Positions 1 to 6,043 of a stretch of 6,043 bases of DNA are shown here, one piece after another. The notes under the pieces were generated by a model. That model was given only the letters and a program-made list of their open reading frames with translations, searched no databases and was not told the DNA's origin. The position numbers were made by a program, and so were the translations under genes. Numbering within the stretch: position 1 is the first letter of the stretch; each line of letters starts with the position of its first letter. This stretch comes from CAMEON01 sp045128275 (lineage in GTDB: Bacteria > Bacillota > Clostridia > Oscillospirales > CAG-272), in the NCBI GenBank assembly GCA_045128275.1, contig JBGVRH010000101.1:1-6043 (forward strand), in the 5' to 3' direction.

Positions 1-46
1 GGGCAATGCTTTTCGGGTGTTTGATCGAAAAATCTTACCATAAAAT

Positions 47-69
47 AGGCTTTTGCGAAGCAAAAGGCT
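47..69. repeat. Small inverted repeat, hairpin with GAA loop
   Basis: CTTTTGC (50-56) and GCAAAAG (60-66) are perfect complements around a GAA loop. Two more pairs (A47-T69, G48-C68) lie beyond one G-G mismatch. Neither strand has a clear T-run after it, so I do not call it a terminator. It lies beyond the main terminator of the exported glycoside hydrolase gene. The flanking bases 1-46 show no feature I can support. Confidence 0.5.
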
Positions 70-74
70 TCATT

Positions 75-109
75 CATTTTGCATTTCGCATTTTGCATTT
101 TGCATTTTC
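75..109. repeat. Heptamer tandem repeat, five copies of CATTTTG
   Basis: Five head-to-tail 7-bp units are visible: CATTTTG (75-81), CATTTCG (82-88), CATTTTG (89-95), CATTTTG (96-102) and CATTTTC (103-109). The middle units are identical and the outer ones differ by one base. The array is intergenic, downstream of the minus-strand gene and past its terminator. Short overlapping reading frames through it (His-Phe-Ala-Phe type peptides) are by-products of the repeat. Copy number could vary by slipped-strand replication; that is inference. Confidence 0.85.
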
Positions 110-139
110 AAACCGCCCGACAAACCTCAATTTCCCCAC

Positions 140-178
140 AAAAAAGGATACCGCGATCATCTCACGGTATCCTTTTTT
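140..178 (-). terminator. Rho-independent terminator, probably bidirectional
   Basis: A 14-bp perfect stem is formed by 140-153 and 165-178, with core GGATACCG / CGGTATCC and an 11-base loop. A-runs on one side and T-runs on the other make it work in either direction. On the minus strand the stem starts ten bases after the TGA stop of the exported glycoside hydrolase gene and ends in a T-tract, so it should end that transcript. Confidence 0.92.
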
Positions 179-188
179 TGTTTTGGTA

Positions 189-2849
189 TCAGAATTCCTT
201 CTTCTTGGCTAATGCCACGGCGGCGGCACATGCCAGGAGGACGGCGGCGGTCGAGAGGGTGACGGACTGACAGCCCTTTTGCTCGGCCTCGGTGTCGGAC
301 TCGGCGGGAGCCTCGGTGGCAGGGGCATCCGTGGGGGTCTCCGCGGGTTCGGTGACGGCAGGCTCGGTGGGCGTTTCGGTGGGAGCCTCGGTGGGGGCCT
401 CGGTCTCGGCCTCACCCGTGGTGTTCTCGTTGGTGGAGATATAGGAGAACTTGAAGCGGGCACCGGGGGCTACGTCGCCCGACAGGTAGAAGTCCAGAAT
501 ATCACCGCTGAACTTGGTGTAGTCCCCCTCATCGTGGACGTTATCCGTCCAGGCGAAGTTGATAGTGTAATCGTTCCCTTCCAGACCGAGGGCGGACTTG
601 GGGATCTCCACCATCATGGTCTTGCCGTCCACCTTGTATTTGACGTCGGCCACCTTTTCGGTGTCGTAGCCGTTGCCCGTGAACTTCTCCAGCACCAGGG
701 TATCAGCGGAGGCGGCGGACTTGTTGACCACGAAGTCAAAGGTCTCCCAGCCCTTGGCGGACTGATCGGAATCGATGTACAGGTTCATCCACAGGGAGTC
801 GGTGTAGGGGGTGATATTCTCATTGCACTCCACGAAGAACCACACGGTATCGGCATCGCGGGCGACTCGCGCGCCGATGATATCGTTGCGGCCCGAGGTC
901 TCGGTGTAGCGGAGGTTGCCGTAGCCCTGGGCATCGCGGTCGGCGGTGTTGCCGATGTAGGCGGCGTAGTAGGGCTCGGCGGTGGACCACTGGTCAGCGC
1001 CCTTGGTCATGTCGATGGTCTGGGACAGGGAGGGAGTGGGAATGGGGTTTACGCCCTTGTACTTGCGGACGTAGTTGACCAGCAGGTAGTAGTAGTGATC
1101 CTTCAGATCCCCCTTGGTCATCTCCAGGTCGCGGCTGTACTCGTTGTTGAACTGATCGGGGAAGGCGTTCTCCACCCCGCCCCAGTTCTCGTGACGGCCC
1201 GCCGTCCACTCGTTCCAGCCCGTGATGAAGAGAACCTTGGGATCCAGCTCCAGGGCGTAGTCGAACTGCTCCGAGAAGCAGTACCCCATGAGAGTGGCCT
1301 CGCTTCCCTCCTTGACGAAACGATCCTTGAAGGCCGAGGTGAAGGAGCGGCCGATGATGTCCTCGCCCTTGTTCATGGCGGTGCAGGCGTGGGTGATGTA
1401 GCTGTGGTTGACCGCCACGCCGACCGTGGTCTGCTCCACAGTACCCGCCTTTGCCTCGTCCCGATCCTTATAGTAAGGGATCTGAGGATAGGTAGCCAGC
1501 CAGCCCCAGTTGCCGAGCTGCTTGCCCTTGATCTCGTAGGCAGGCTGACCCGGGCGCCAGGTGAAGAAGCTCTTGATCTCCTTGTGGAGGTTGGAGCCTG
1601 CGTTGATATTGCCGTTGTAGCCCATGAGCATGGGCTTATCGTCCCAGTAGAACCAGAGGTTCTGGTACTTACCGGGGCGGAAGATATCCAGGTAGAGCAT
1701 CTCGATCTGCTCGCGGCTGCCGTCGGTAGGGCCGAAGGGCAGGAGGAAGGACACCTTGGGGACGTTCACCGCGCCGTTTTCCTGGGCATCATTCCAGGTC
1801 TCCATGAGAGGGGTGTAGCTGGACTTCCAGGTATACGCGCCGTTGGTGTTGTCGGTGAAGATGGTATCCACCCCCGCGTTGGCCAGAAGCTCGGCATGGC
1901 GGCGGAGCACCCAGGGATCGTTGGTGCGGTAGTAGCCGTAGAGGGGCTCATTCCAGAAGTAGGCGGTACCGCCTCCCTTGGGCCAGGCCTCGTGATCGTA
2001 ATCGCGGATGGCCTCGGGGTACTTCAGGATGAAATCGTTGACGTTGAGGGGCTGGGTAAAGGCCAGATCCACGTGCCACGTCCAGTAGAACATGGCTACG
2101 GTCTTGTCCTCCTTGATCCCGCCCACATCCTCAAAGGTGAGGGACTCACGGCCGAGACCGTCGGTGAAGACCCAGGTATCGGGCATGACCTTGTGGGTGT
2201 TGACCAGGTGGTCGGCGGGCATCTCCCACTCGGCGGGAGGCGTATGCTTGCCGTCGATGGCGTCCTTGGCGCTCTCGATCTTGCGGAAAGGCTCCACGGG
2301 GGTCTTGGTGAAGGACACCGAGATCTCCCAGGAGGCAGGCTTCTCCACGCCGCTCTCATAGGTATAGGCGTTGCTCACGGCGGCAGACATCTGCCACGCG
2401 CCCAAGCGGCCCCCCGAGAACTCGTCGATGCAGATGAGGTACTCCCCCGCGGGCTGCTCGTCGAAGGAAAGCATGGCGTGACCGTTGTCGGGGTGCTTCT
2501 CGATCTTCTTGGTGGCCACGGGAGCCTTGGAGCGGGTGGTGTCGAAGTCGGTGTCCCACTTGTAGAGGGACAGGGTCAGATTGACCGACTTGTCGCCCCA
2601 GGTGGGCATACAGAGGGTGAATTTATTGAAGGGCGCGCCAAAGCCCATGCGGATGCCGATGGGAGTGCCCTCGGTGAACTGGCGGGCAGAGTGGGTCGCC
2701 AGCTCGGCGGTGTCAAAGGCCTTGACCGTCACGGCCTTGTCCGAGGCGATGTTCTCCTCGGCGTGGACGGTGGTCAGCAAGGCGGAGAAGGCGCTCACGG
2801 CCATGATCAAGGCAAGGATCACGGCAAGAGCGCGGTAAGTGTTCTTCAT
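189..2849 (-). CDS. Exported, anchored GH71/GH99-like glycoside hydrolase with CBM9-like domain
   Basis: The 886-residue protein looks like a cell-surface polysaccharide-degrading enzyme; the substrate cannot be told from sequence. Residues 1-30 are a signal peptide (KNTYR, hydrophobic core, likely cleavage after VHA). Residues about 31-180 form a beta-rich module with an LTLSLYKWDTDFDTT stretch. Residues about 245-600 resemble a GH71/GH99-type barrel: VAMFYWTWHVD (251-261), VDTIFTDNTNG (327-337) and GWNEWTAG (544-551). E547 sits where the NEW motif of GH99 enzymes carries catalytic glutamates; that match is by eye. Residues about 605-803 look like a CBM9/DOMON-type carbohydrate-binding domain. 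A Thr/Glu/Pro stalk (about 811-857) leads to GCQS, a hydrophobic helix and KKKEF. The ATG is chosen because an ideal ribosome binding site, a consensus promoter and the signal peptide all agree with it. It appears to be a single-gene transcript. The protein could also be a non-catalytic glycan-binding relative; the exact family is uncertain. Confidence 0.9.
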   Translation of the reverse strand: MKNTYRALAVILALIMAVSAFSALLTTVHAEENIASDKAVTVKAFDTAELATHSARQFTEGTPIGIRMGFGAPFNKFTLCMPTWGDKSVNLTLSLYKWDTDFDTTRSKAPVATKKIEKHPDNGHAMLSFDEQPAGEYLICIDEFSGGRLGAWQMSAAVSNAYTYESGVEKPASWEISVSFTKTPVEPFRKIESAKDAIDGKHTPPAEWEMPADHLVNTHKVMPDTWVFTDGLGRESLTFEDVGGIKEDKTVAMFYWTWHVDLAFTQPLNVNDFILKYPEAIRDYDHEAWPKGGGTAYFWNEPLYGYYRTNDPWVLRRHAELLANAGVDTIFTDNTNGAYTWKSSYTPLMETWNDAQENGAVNVPKVSFLLPFGPTDGSREQIEMLYLDIFRPGKYQNLWFYWDDKPMLMGYNGNINAGSNLHKEIKSFFTWRPGQPAYEIKGKQLGNWGWLATYPQIPYYKDRDEAKAGTVEQTTVGVAVNHSYITHACTAMNKGEDIIGRSFTSAFKDRFVKEGSEATLMGYCFSEQFDYALELDPKVLFITGWNEWTAGRHENWGGVENAFPDQFNNEYSRDLEMTKGDLKDHYYYLLVNYVRKYKGVNPIPTPSLSQTIDMTKGADQWSTAEPYYAAYIGNTADRDAQGYGNLRYTETSGRNDIIGARVARDADTVWFFVECNENITPYTDSLWMNLYIDSDQSAKGWETFDFVVNKSAASADTLVLEKFTGNGYDTEKVADVKYKVDGKTMMVEIPKSALGLEGNDYTINFAWTDNVHDEGDYTKFSGDILDFYLSGDVAPGARFKFSYISTNENTTGEAETEAPTEAPTETPTEPAVTEPAETPTDAPATEAPAESDTEAEQKGCQSVTLSTAAVLLACAAAVALAKKKEF
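279..419 (-). repeat. Repetitive DNA coding a Thr/Glu/Pro stalk
   Basis: This stretch encodes residues 811-857 of the exported hydrolase as imperfect repeats of EAPT, ETPT and EPA type. At DNA level it is a reiterated GGCCTCGGTGGG-like pattern on the plus strand. Such acidic, Pro/Thr-rich segments usually act as extended spacers between enzyme domains and the cell surface. The internal similarity makes it a likely place for length variation between strains (inference). Confidence 0.8.
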
Positions 2850-2854
2850 AGGAG

Positions 2855-2863
2855 CCTCCTTTT
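2855..2863 (-). promoter_or_regulatory. Ribosome binding site AAAAGGAGG
   Basis: Read on the minus strand, AAAAGGAGG lies five bases before the ATG at 2849-2847. It is a near-perfect match to the 3' end of Firmicutes 16S rRNA. It fixes the start of the exported hydrolase, in agreement with the signal peptide beginning MKNTYR. Confidence 0.92.
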
Positions 2864-2881
2864 GGGTGGTACTTCCCTCTT

Positions 2882-2910
2882 ATTATACCGAATTTTAGGC
2901 AGTTTGTCAA
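2882..2910 (-). promoter_or_regulatory. Consensus SigA/sigma-70 promoter for the exported hydrolase
   Basis: On the minus strand TTGACA (2910-2905) and TATAAT (2887-2882) are separated by exactly 17 bases, matching the consensus at all twelve positions. Transcription should start near 2875, leaving a short leader of about 25 bases that holds the ribosome binding site. An A/T-rich stretch just upstream (about 2921-2930) could act as an UP element. No operator or riboswitch is visible in the short leader. Confidence 0.9.
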
Positions 2911-2988
2911 TGGATACGGGAAATTTTTTCAAGGATTTGACAAGGATGTACAAGTTGCATTTTTCTCAAAAAACTTTTCAAAAACCTA

Positions 2989-3017
2989 TTGACAAAACCG
3001 ATGCGTTGTGCTATAAT
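2989..3017 (+). promoter_or_regulatory. Consensus extended -10 promoter for tRNA-Ala
   Basis: TTGACA (2989-2994), a 17-base spacer and TATAAT (3012-3017) match the consensus fully. TG at 3009-3010 adds an extended -10 element. An A/T-rich run at about 2960-2988 fits an UP element, as is common upstream of stable RNA genes. The predicted start near 3024 leaves about 25 bases of leader before the tRNA. That leader holds a small hairpin, GTTGT/ACAAC (3024-3028 with 3034-3038). Confidence 0.93.
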
Positions 3018-3049
3018 ATCACCGTTGTCAAGAACAACACCAACCACTT

Positions 3050-3164
<115 letters not shown>

Positions 3165-3189
3165 AAAATGAGAGGACGAGAGGCTCTGT

Positions 3190-3321
3190 GCAAGCCGCAA
3201 GCAAGAAAAAAAGCGGGACCTTTCAGCGACCAACGGGAGCGGAGAGCGGCTTGCCCAGCCCATCCGAAGGATGGGGTGTGGGTTCAGACTCCCCGCCGCG
3301 CCCTCGCGGCGATCTCCACCA
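3190..3321 (+). other. Hairpin-rich stretch, possible structured RNA or element remnant
   Basis: No credible protein gene lies here; the reading frames that cross it have no ribosome binding site, family features or sensible start. Three complementary pairings can be seen: GCAAGCCGC (3190-3198) with GCGGCTTGC (3246-3254); CCCATCC (3259-3265) with GGATGGG (3269-3275) around GAA; and CGCCGCG (3294-3300) with CGCGGCG (3305-3311) around CCCT. A plus-strand terminator follows at once. No promoter is apparent between 3165 and 3190, so any transcript would come from readthrough past the tRNA terminator. It could be a small RNA, a decayed tRNA copy or a mobile-element scar. Confidence 0.4.
3280..3321 (+). 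pseudogene. Degenerate tRNA 3'-end echo split by a hairpin
   Basis: GGGTTCAGACTCCCC (3280-3294) resembles the T-arm of the upstream tRNA-Ala (GGGTTCGACTCCCC) with one added base in the loop. GATCTCCACCA (3311-3321) repeats its acceptor 3' strand, discriminator and CCA (ATCTCCACCA at 3116-3125). Where the intact gene has two bases between these blocks, this copy has a G/C-rich hairpin. I find no matching acceptor 5' strand, D-arm or alanine anticodon arm upstream, so it should not be a working tRNA. It may be a decayed duplicate or a leftover attachment-site repeat. Confidence 0.5.
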
Positions 3322-3326
3322 TAGTG

Positions 3327-3360
3327 AAACGGATTGCGTAAGCAATCCGTTTTTGTTTTT
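3327..3360 (+). terminator. Second plus-strand Rho-independent terminator
   Basis: AAACGGATTGC (3327-3337) pairs over 11 bp with GCAATCCGTTT (3342-3352) around a GTAA loop. TTTTGTTTTTT follows on the plus strand. On the minus strand only a short broken T-run follows, so it is oriented with the tRNA. It lies just after the tRNA 3'-end echo, repeating the tRNA-then-terminator order seen upstream. Confidence 0.88.
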
Positions 3361-3422
3361 TGATAGAGAAACCGAAAATATCCGTGTTGGCCGCCCCCAC
3401 TCACTTTCCCGAACAAGCATAA

Positions 3423-3458
3423 GATCCCGACGGATCTCAAAAGAGACCCGTCGGGATC
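3423..3458 (-). terminator. Long hairpin after the right-hand hydrolase gene
   Basis: GATCCCGACGG (3423-3433) pairs with CCGTCGGGATC (3448-3458) over 11 bp. After one mismatch the stem continues for four more pairs (3435-3438 with 3443-3446) around a four-base loop. On the minus strand it begins 14 bases after the TGA stop at 3475-3473 and is followed by TTATGCTTGTTC, a weak T-tract. It therefore probably ends that transcript or protects its 3' end. It also separates the converging tRNA and hydrolase transcripts. Bases 3361-3422 show nothing further. Confidence 0.7.
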
Positions 3459-3472
3459 ATATATACATATGA

Positions 3473-6043
3473 TCAATTCATATCAAATATCACAACGCCG
3501 TCCCGATACGAAATATAGAACACCGTGTAGATCAAATCTCCCGTGGAGGTGACCACGCCGGCGGTCACTGTGTGCTTCCCTTCCTCCAGGGCGGAGAGAT
3601 CCAGGGTCAGCTCCTTATCCTCGCAGGTCACGGTTTCCATCTTCTTTCCGTTGACGTAGGCAACGCCGATGCCCTCACCCCGTCCCAGTCGGATCCGCAC
3701 CTCGGACAGGGCTTCTACGCCGTACTTTCTGCCCTTGTGTATGCCAATGAACCGAACCGTGCCGTCCTGCACGGGAGTATCGGTGTAGACGTGGGCGGCG
3801 GAGGGGGAGGTCTTGTGGCCGTTGAACTCACCCACAAAGGACAGGTAATCGTCCACGTTCTCCTCGGTAGTCCTTTGCAGGGTCAGGGTCAGAGTGACCT
3901 TACCCATAGCGGGGACGGTGATCTCCTTTTCAAGACCTTCCACCGTAAAGCCGGGGAGGAAGGCCTCGATGCGACCGCTGAACTGAGTCTCATTGAAATT
4001 GACCACGTGCAGAGTCACCTTTTCGCCGTCGGTGATCTTGTGGCCCTGCTGCTTGGTCACGCCGTCGTTGATATCGTAGCCCTCGAATTCGGGGTAGATG
4101 ATGACTCTTTGCCCCACGGTGAACTGCAAGGGAGCGGGCGTGGCCACCTCGGTCTGCTTGTTCTGGTAGGCGGGAGCGATGCTGTAGGTCACGAATACGG
4201 GATCCACACCGATCTCCAGGGTGATCTGACCGTCCTCGGGCTTGACCAGGGTCTGATTGCCCATGAGGTCGGTCACAATGACAGCCTGCTCGGCGGCGAA
4301 GGTGTAGGAGGTAGTCTTCCCCGCCCACAGCACGCTTGCCGCGCGGCTTCCCGTGAAGAACAGGTAGCCGTAAGCTCCCTCGGGGAGATCGCACAGCTCG
4401 CCCAGGTACTGTCCCTTGCCCAGGACGTGGGTCATGGCAGACTCCGCCGCCAGGGTGGGGTAGGGCTCAAGGTCGGGGCTGAAGGTGCCGAAATCCCCCC
4501 CGTTCTCAATGTAGGGAGCCAGCACGAACCAGAAATGCTTGTCGGTGCCCGTAGACAGAGACTGCACCGCGGAGGTCACGATGTAGGGGGCCTGATCCGT
4601 GAGATTCTTCTCGCTGGGGGTGGAGGTCATGATCTTCATGCCCGCCTCGGTGAGCCAGATGGGCTTGTTCTGGGTATTGTAGTGATTCAGAGTACCAACC
4701 GTACCCGCCACCATGGCAAAGCGGGAGAAGTCGGGAATGCTACTGCCCTGAGGGGTATGGGCGTGGTAATTGAAAATGGAGGAGTAGTCCAGGATCCCGT
4801 TGAGCAGGGACAGGTGCATGTAGTCGATGTTCTCGTCGGGCTGGCACAGGCCTCCGAAGGAGATGATGGCGTTGGGGTCGGCATCGTACACGCCCAGGGC
4901 GGCGGCCTTATACCACGCCGCGAACTGCTCTGCCGTCTCCAGGGCGAAGCCGTGGTCGCTCTCGTTCCACAGCTCCCAGGCATCCACCACGTCCTTGTAG
5001 TAAGTCGCCATGGCCTTGGTGGTGTGGTAGATATCCTGCTGGGCGGGGAGGAAGCCGCCTGCCATGCCGTCGGGCTTCAGAGGATCGGTGGCCCAGGCGG
5101 GGGCGGAGCAGAGCATCACCAGATTCTTCAGCCCCGCCTTGCGGATGGCGCGGTAGACCGCCTCGGTGGAGGTGAAATCGTACTGACCCTTGATAGCCTC
5201 GTAGGTACGCCAGTCGGCGCGGTCACGCACCCAGGTCACACCCGCCATGCGGGCGGCGGTGGCGATGGCGTAGACCTTCTCGGGATCCTTGACCAGATAG
5301 TAGGCCGCGTAGTCCATGGCGAAGGGGGAATCCTCGGGGGTCTTTTGGTCAAAGCTCTCCAGCACGGCGTAGCGGCAGCTTTGGTCACCGATTGTCAGAA
5401 CGAAGTAGCCCGTGGGGTGGTTCTTGACCGTCCGCTTCAGAGTCACCTGGCCGTCCTCGCCGATCTCGGTACTGCCCTCGTACAGGGTACGGCCGAAATG
5501 ATCGGTCACGGTATAGCCCACATTCCCCGCCTTGGCGGAGACCGAGGCCTCCAGGCTCAGGGGATAGCGGCGGTCGAACACGTGGACGGTCGCGGCGGCC
5601 ATCAGAGCCTCGCCGTCCTCTCCCTCGGGGGTCACGGCGTAGGAGACCGAGCATCCCGCCGCGGTTTGGCTTCCCTCCGCGTAGGTCAGCTTGAAGTAGT
5701 CCATGAAGAAGGACAGACGGTTCCAGGAGTTCTGGCTGTCCACGTTATCGATGACGAAGGAGACCGTGTTCTCCCCCTCCTTCAGGGTCACCGTGCCGAG
5801 ATCCATGACCTTGAGCAGGTTGGGGTCGAAGGTGGCGGGGAAATGCTCCAGGATGGTGTAGCTCTTGGCGGCGGTCACGGCGCGGCTACCGTTGACGTCC
5901 ACGAAAAAGTCGCTGGTGTACTCCTTTTCCAGGTCGCTGGCCAGCACCACCAGGCGATAGGAGCCAGCCTTGGGGGCATTCACCTTGTAGGTGAGGGAAT
6001 AGGTGTGATCCCACCCCTTCGCAGGGTACTCACAGGGGGTATG
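3473..6043 (-). CDS. Multidomain clan GH-A type glycoside hydrolase, N-terminus outside window
   Basis: The frame is open to the right edge, giving 856 residues of a longer protein. A GTG at 5983-5981 could serve as a start, but it lies inside a domain (WDHTYSLTYK precedes it), so the true start is beyond 6043. Numbering from the edge, residues about 10-122 look like a galactose-binding-like carbohydrate-binding domain (CBM6/CBM35 style). Residues about 125-225 are a beta-sandwich. Residues about 238-548 are a TIM barrel with clan GH-A signatures: WVRDRADW (271-278), WELWNESD with E361 as likely acid/base, FNYHAH (424-429) and IWLTEAG with E466 as likely nucleophile. The arrangement recalls GH39 or GH5-like enzymes; the family and substrate are undecided. 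Residues about 635-725 and 735-850 are Ig-like beta domains. No C-terminal anchor is present. The truncated start hides any signal peptide; export is inferred from the domain make-up. Confidence 0.9.
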   Translation of the reverse strand, partial: HTPCEYPAKGWDHTYSLTYKVNAPKAGSYRLVVLASDLEKEYTSDFFVDVNGSRAVTAAKSYTILEHFPATFDPNLLKVMDLGTVTLKEGENTVSFVIDNVDSQNSWNRLSFFMDYFKLTYAEGSQTAAGCSVSYAVTPEGEDGEALMAAATVHVFDRRYPLSLEASVSAKAGNVGYTVTDHFGRTLYEGSTEIGEDGQVTLKRTVKNHPTGYFVLTIGDQSCRYAVLESFDQKTPEDSPFAMDYAAYYLVKDPEKVYAIATAARMAGVTWVRDRADWRTYEAIKGQYDFTSTEAVYRAIRKAGLKNLVMLCSAPAWATDPLKPDGMAGGFLPAQQDIYHTTKAMATYYKDVVDAWELWNESDHGFALETAEQFAAWYKAAALGVYDADPNAIISFGGLCQPDENIDYMHLSLLNGILDYSSIFNYHAHTPQGSSIPDFSRFAMVAGTVGTLNHYNTQNKPIWLTEAGMKIMTSTPSEKNLTDQAPYIVTSAVQSLSTGTDKHFWFVLAPYIENGGDFGTFSPDLEPYPTLAAESAMTHVLGKGQYLGELCDLPEGAYGYLFFTGSRAASVLWAGKTTSYTFAAEQAVIVTDLMGNQTLVKPEDGQITLEIGVDPVFVTYSIAPAYQNKQTEVATPAPLQFTVGQRVIIYPEFEGYDINDGVTKQQGHKITDGEKVTLHVVNFNETQFSGRIEAFLPGFTVEGLEKEITVPAMGKVTLTLTLQRTTEENVDDYLSFVGEFNGHKTSPSAAHVYTDTPVQDGTVRFIGIHKGRKYGVEALSEVRIRLGRGEGIGVAYVNGKKMETVTCEDKELTLDLSALEEGKHTVTAGVVTSTGDLIYTVFYISYRDGVVIFDMN

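Noticed and set aside
75..109. CRISPR array
   Set aside because: The units are 7 bp and directly abutting with no spacers, so this is a simple tandem repeat.
2850..3049. Riboswitch or long regulated leader for the exported hydrolase
   Set aside because: The consensus promoter places the start only about 25 bases before the ATG, leaving no room for an aptamer.
3241..3321. Possible complete second tRNA (GGAGAGC against GATCTCC, with a GAA-loop hairpin)
   Set aside because: Six of seven acceptor pairs can form, but there is no D-arm, position 33 would be C rather than T, and an extra hairpin lies between T-arm and acceptor. This is not a workable cloverleaf.
5981..5983. GTG as the start of the right-hand hydrolase
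   Set aside because: The frame continues in domain-like sequence to the window edge, no ribosome binding site precedes the GTG, and starting there would cut a carbohydrate-binding domain.

Overview
The window reads as a piece of an anaerobic Firmicutes (Clostridia-type) chromosome, probably a gut or rumen organism. This rests on A/T-rich intergenic DNA around G/C-rich genes, textbook SigA-type promoters, an AAAAGGAGG ribosome binding site, a tRNA with encoded CCA, compact hairpin-plus-T terminators, and a secreted protein with a Thr/Glu/Pro stalk and a Gly-Cys...Lys-Lys-Lys C-terminal anchor. The assignment is inferred from style, not from a marker gene.

Layout. Positions 1-188 are intergenic: a small inverted repeat, a five-copy heptamer repeat and a strong terminator. 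The minus-strand gene at 189-2849 encodes an 886-residue exported protein: signal peptide, beta-rich N-terminal module, glycoside-hydrolase-like barrel resembling GH71/GH99, CBM9-like domain, acidic stalk and membrane anchor. It has its own consensus promoter (2882-2910). Pointing the other way is a second perfect promoter (2989-3017) driving a tRNA-Ala(GGC) gene at 3050-3125, which runs directly into a 20-bp perfect terminator hairpin.

From 3165 to 3360 there is no convincing protein gene. The stretch holds several hairpins, a degenerate echo of the tRNA 3' end (split T-arm and ATCTCCACCA) and a second plus-strand terminator. A large hairpin at 3423-3458 probably terminates the gene arriving from the right. 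That gene (3473-6043, minus strand, N-terminus outside the window) encodes a multidomain clan GH-A type glycoside hydrolase with carbohydrate-binding and Ig-like modules.

Together, two polysaccharide-active proteins, one clearly exported, flank a tRNA locus. They are not one simple operon, because the tRNA unit and terminators lie between them and the left gene has its own promoter. A shared role in glycan breakdown outside the cell is inference. The least explained part is the structured, tRNA-echo-containing stretch at 3165-3360. I did not find a convincing wholly new system.
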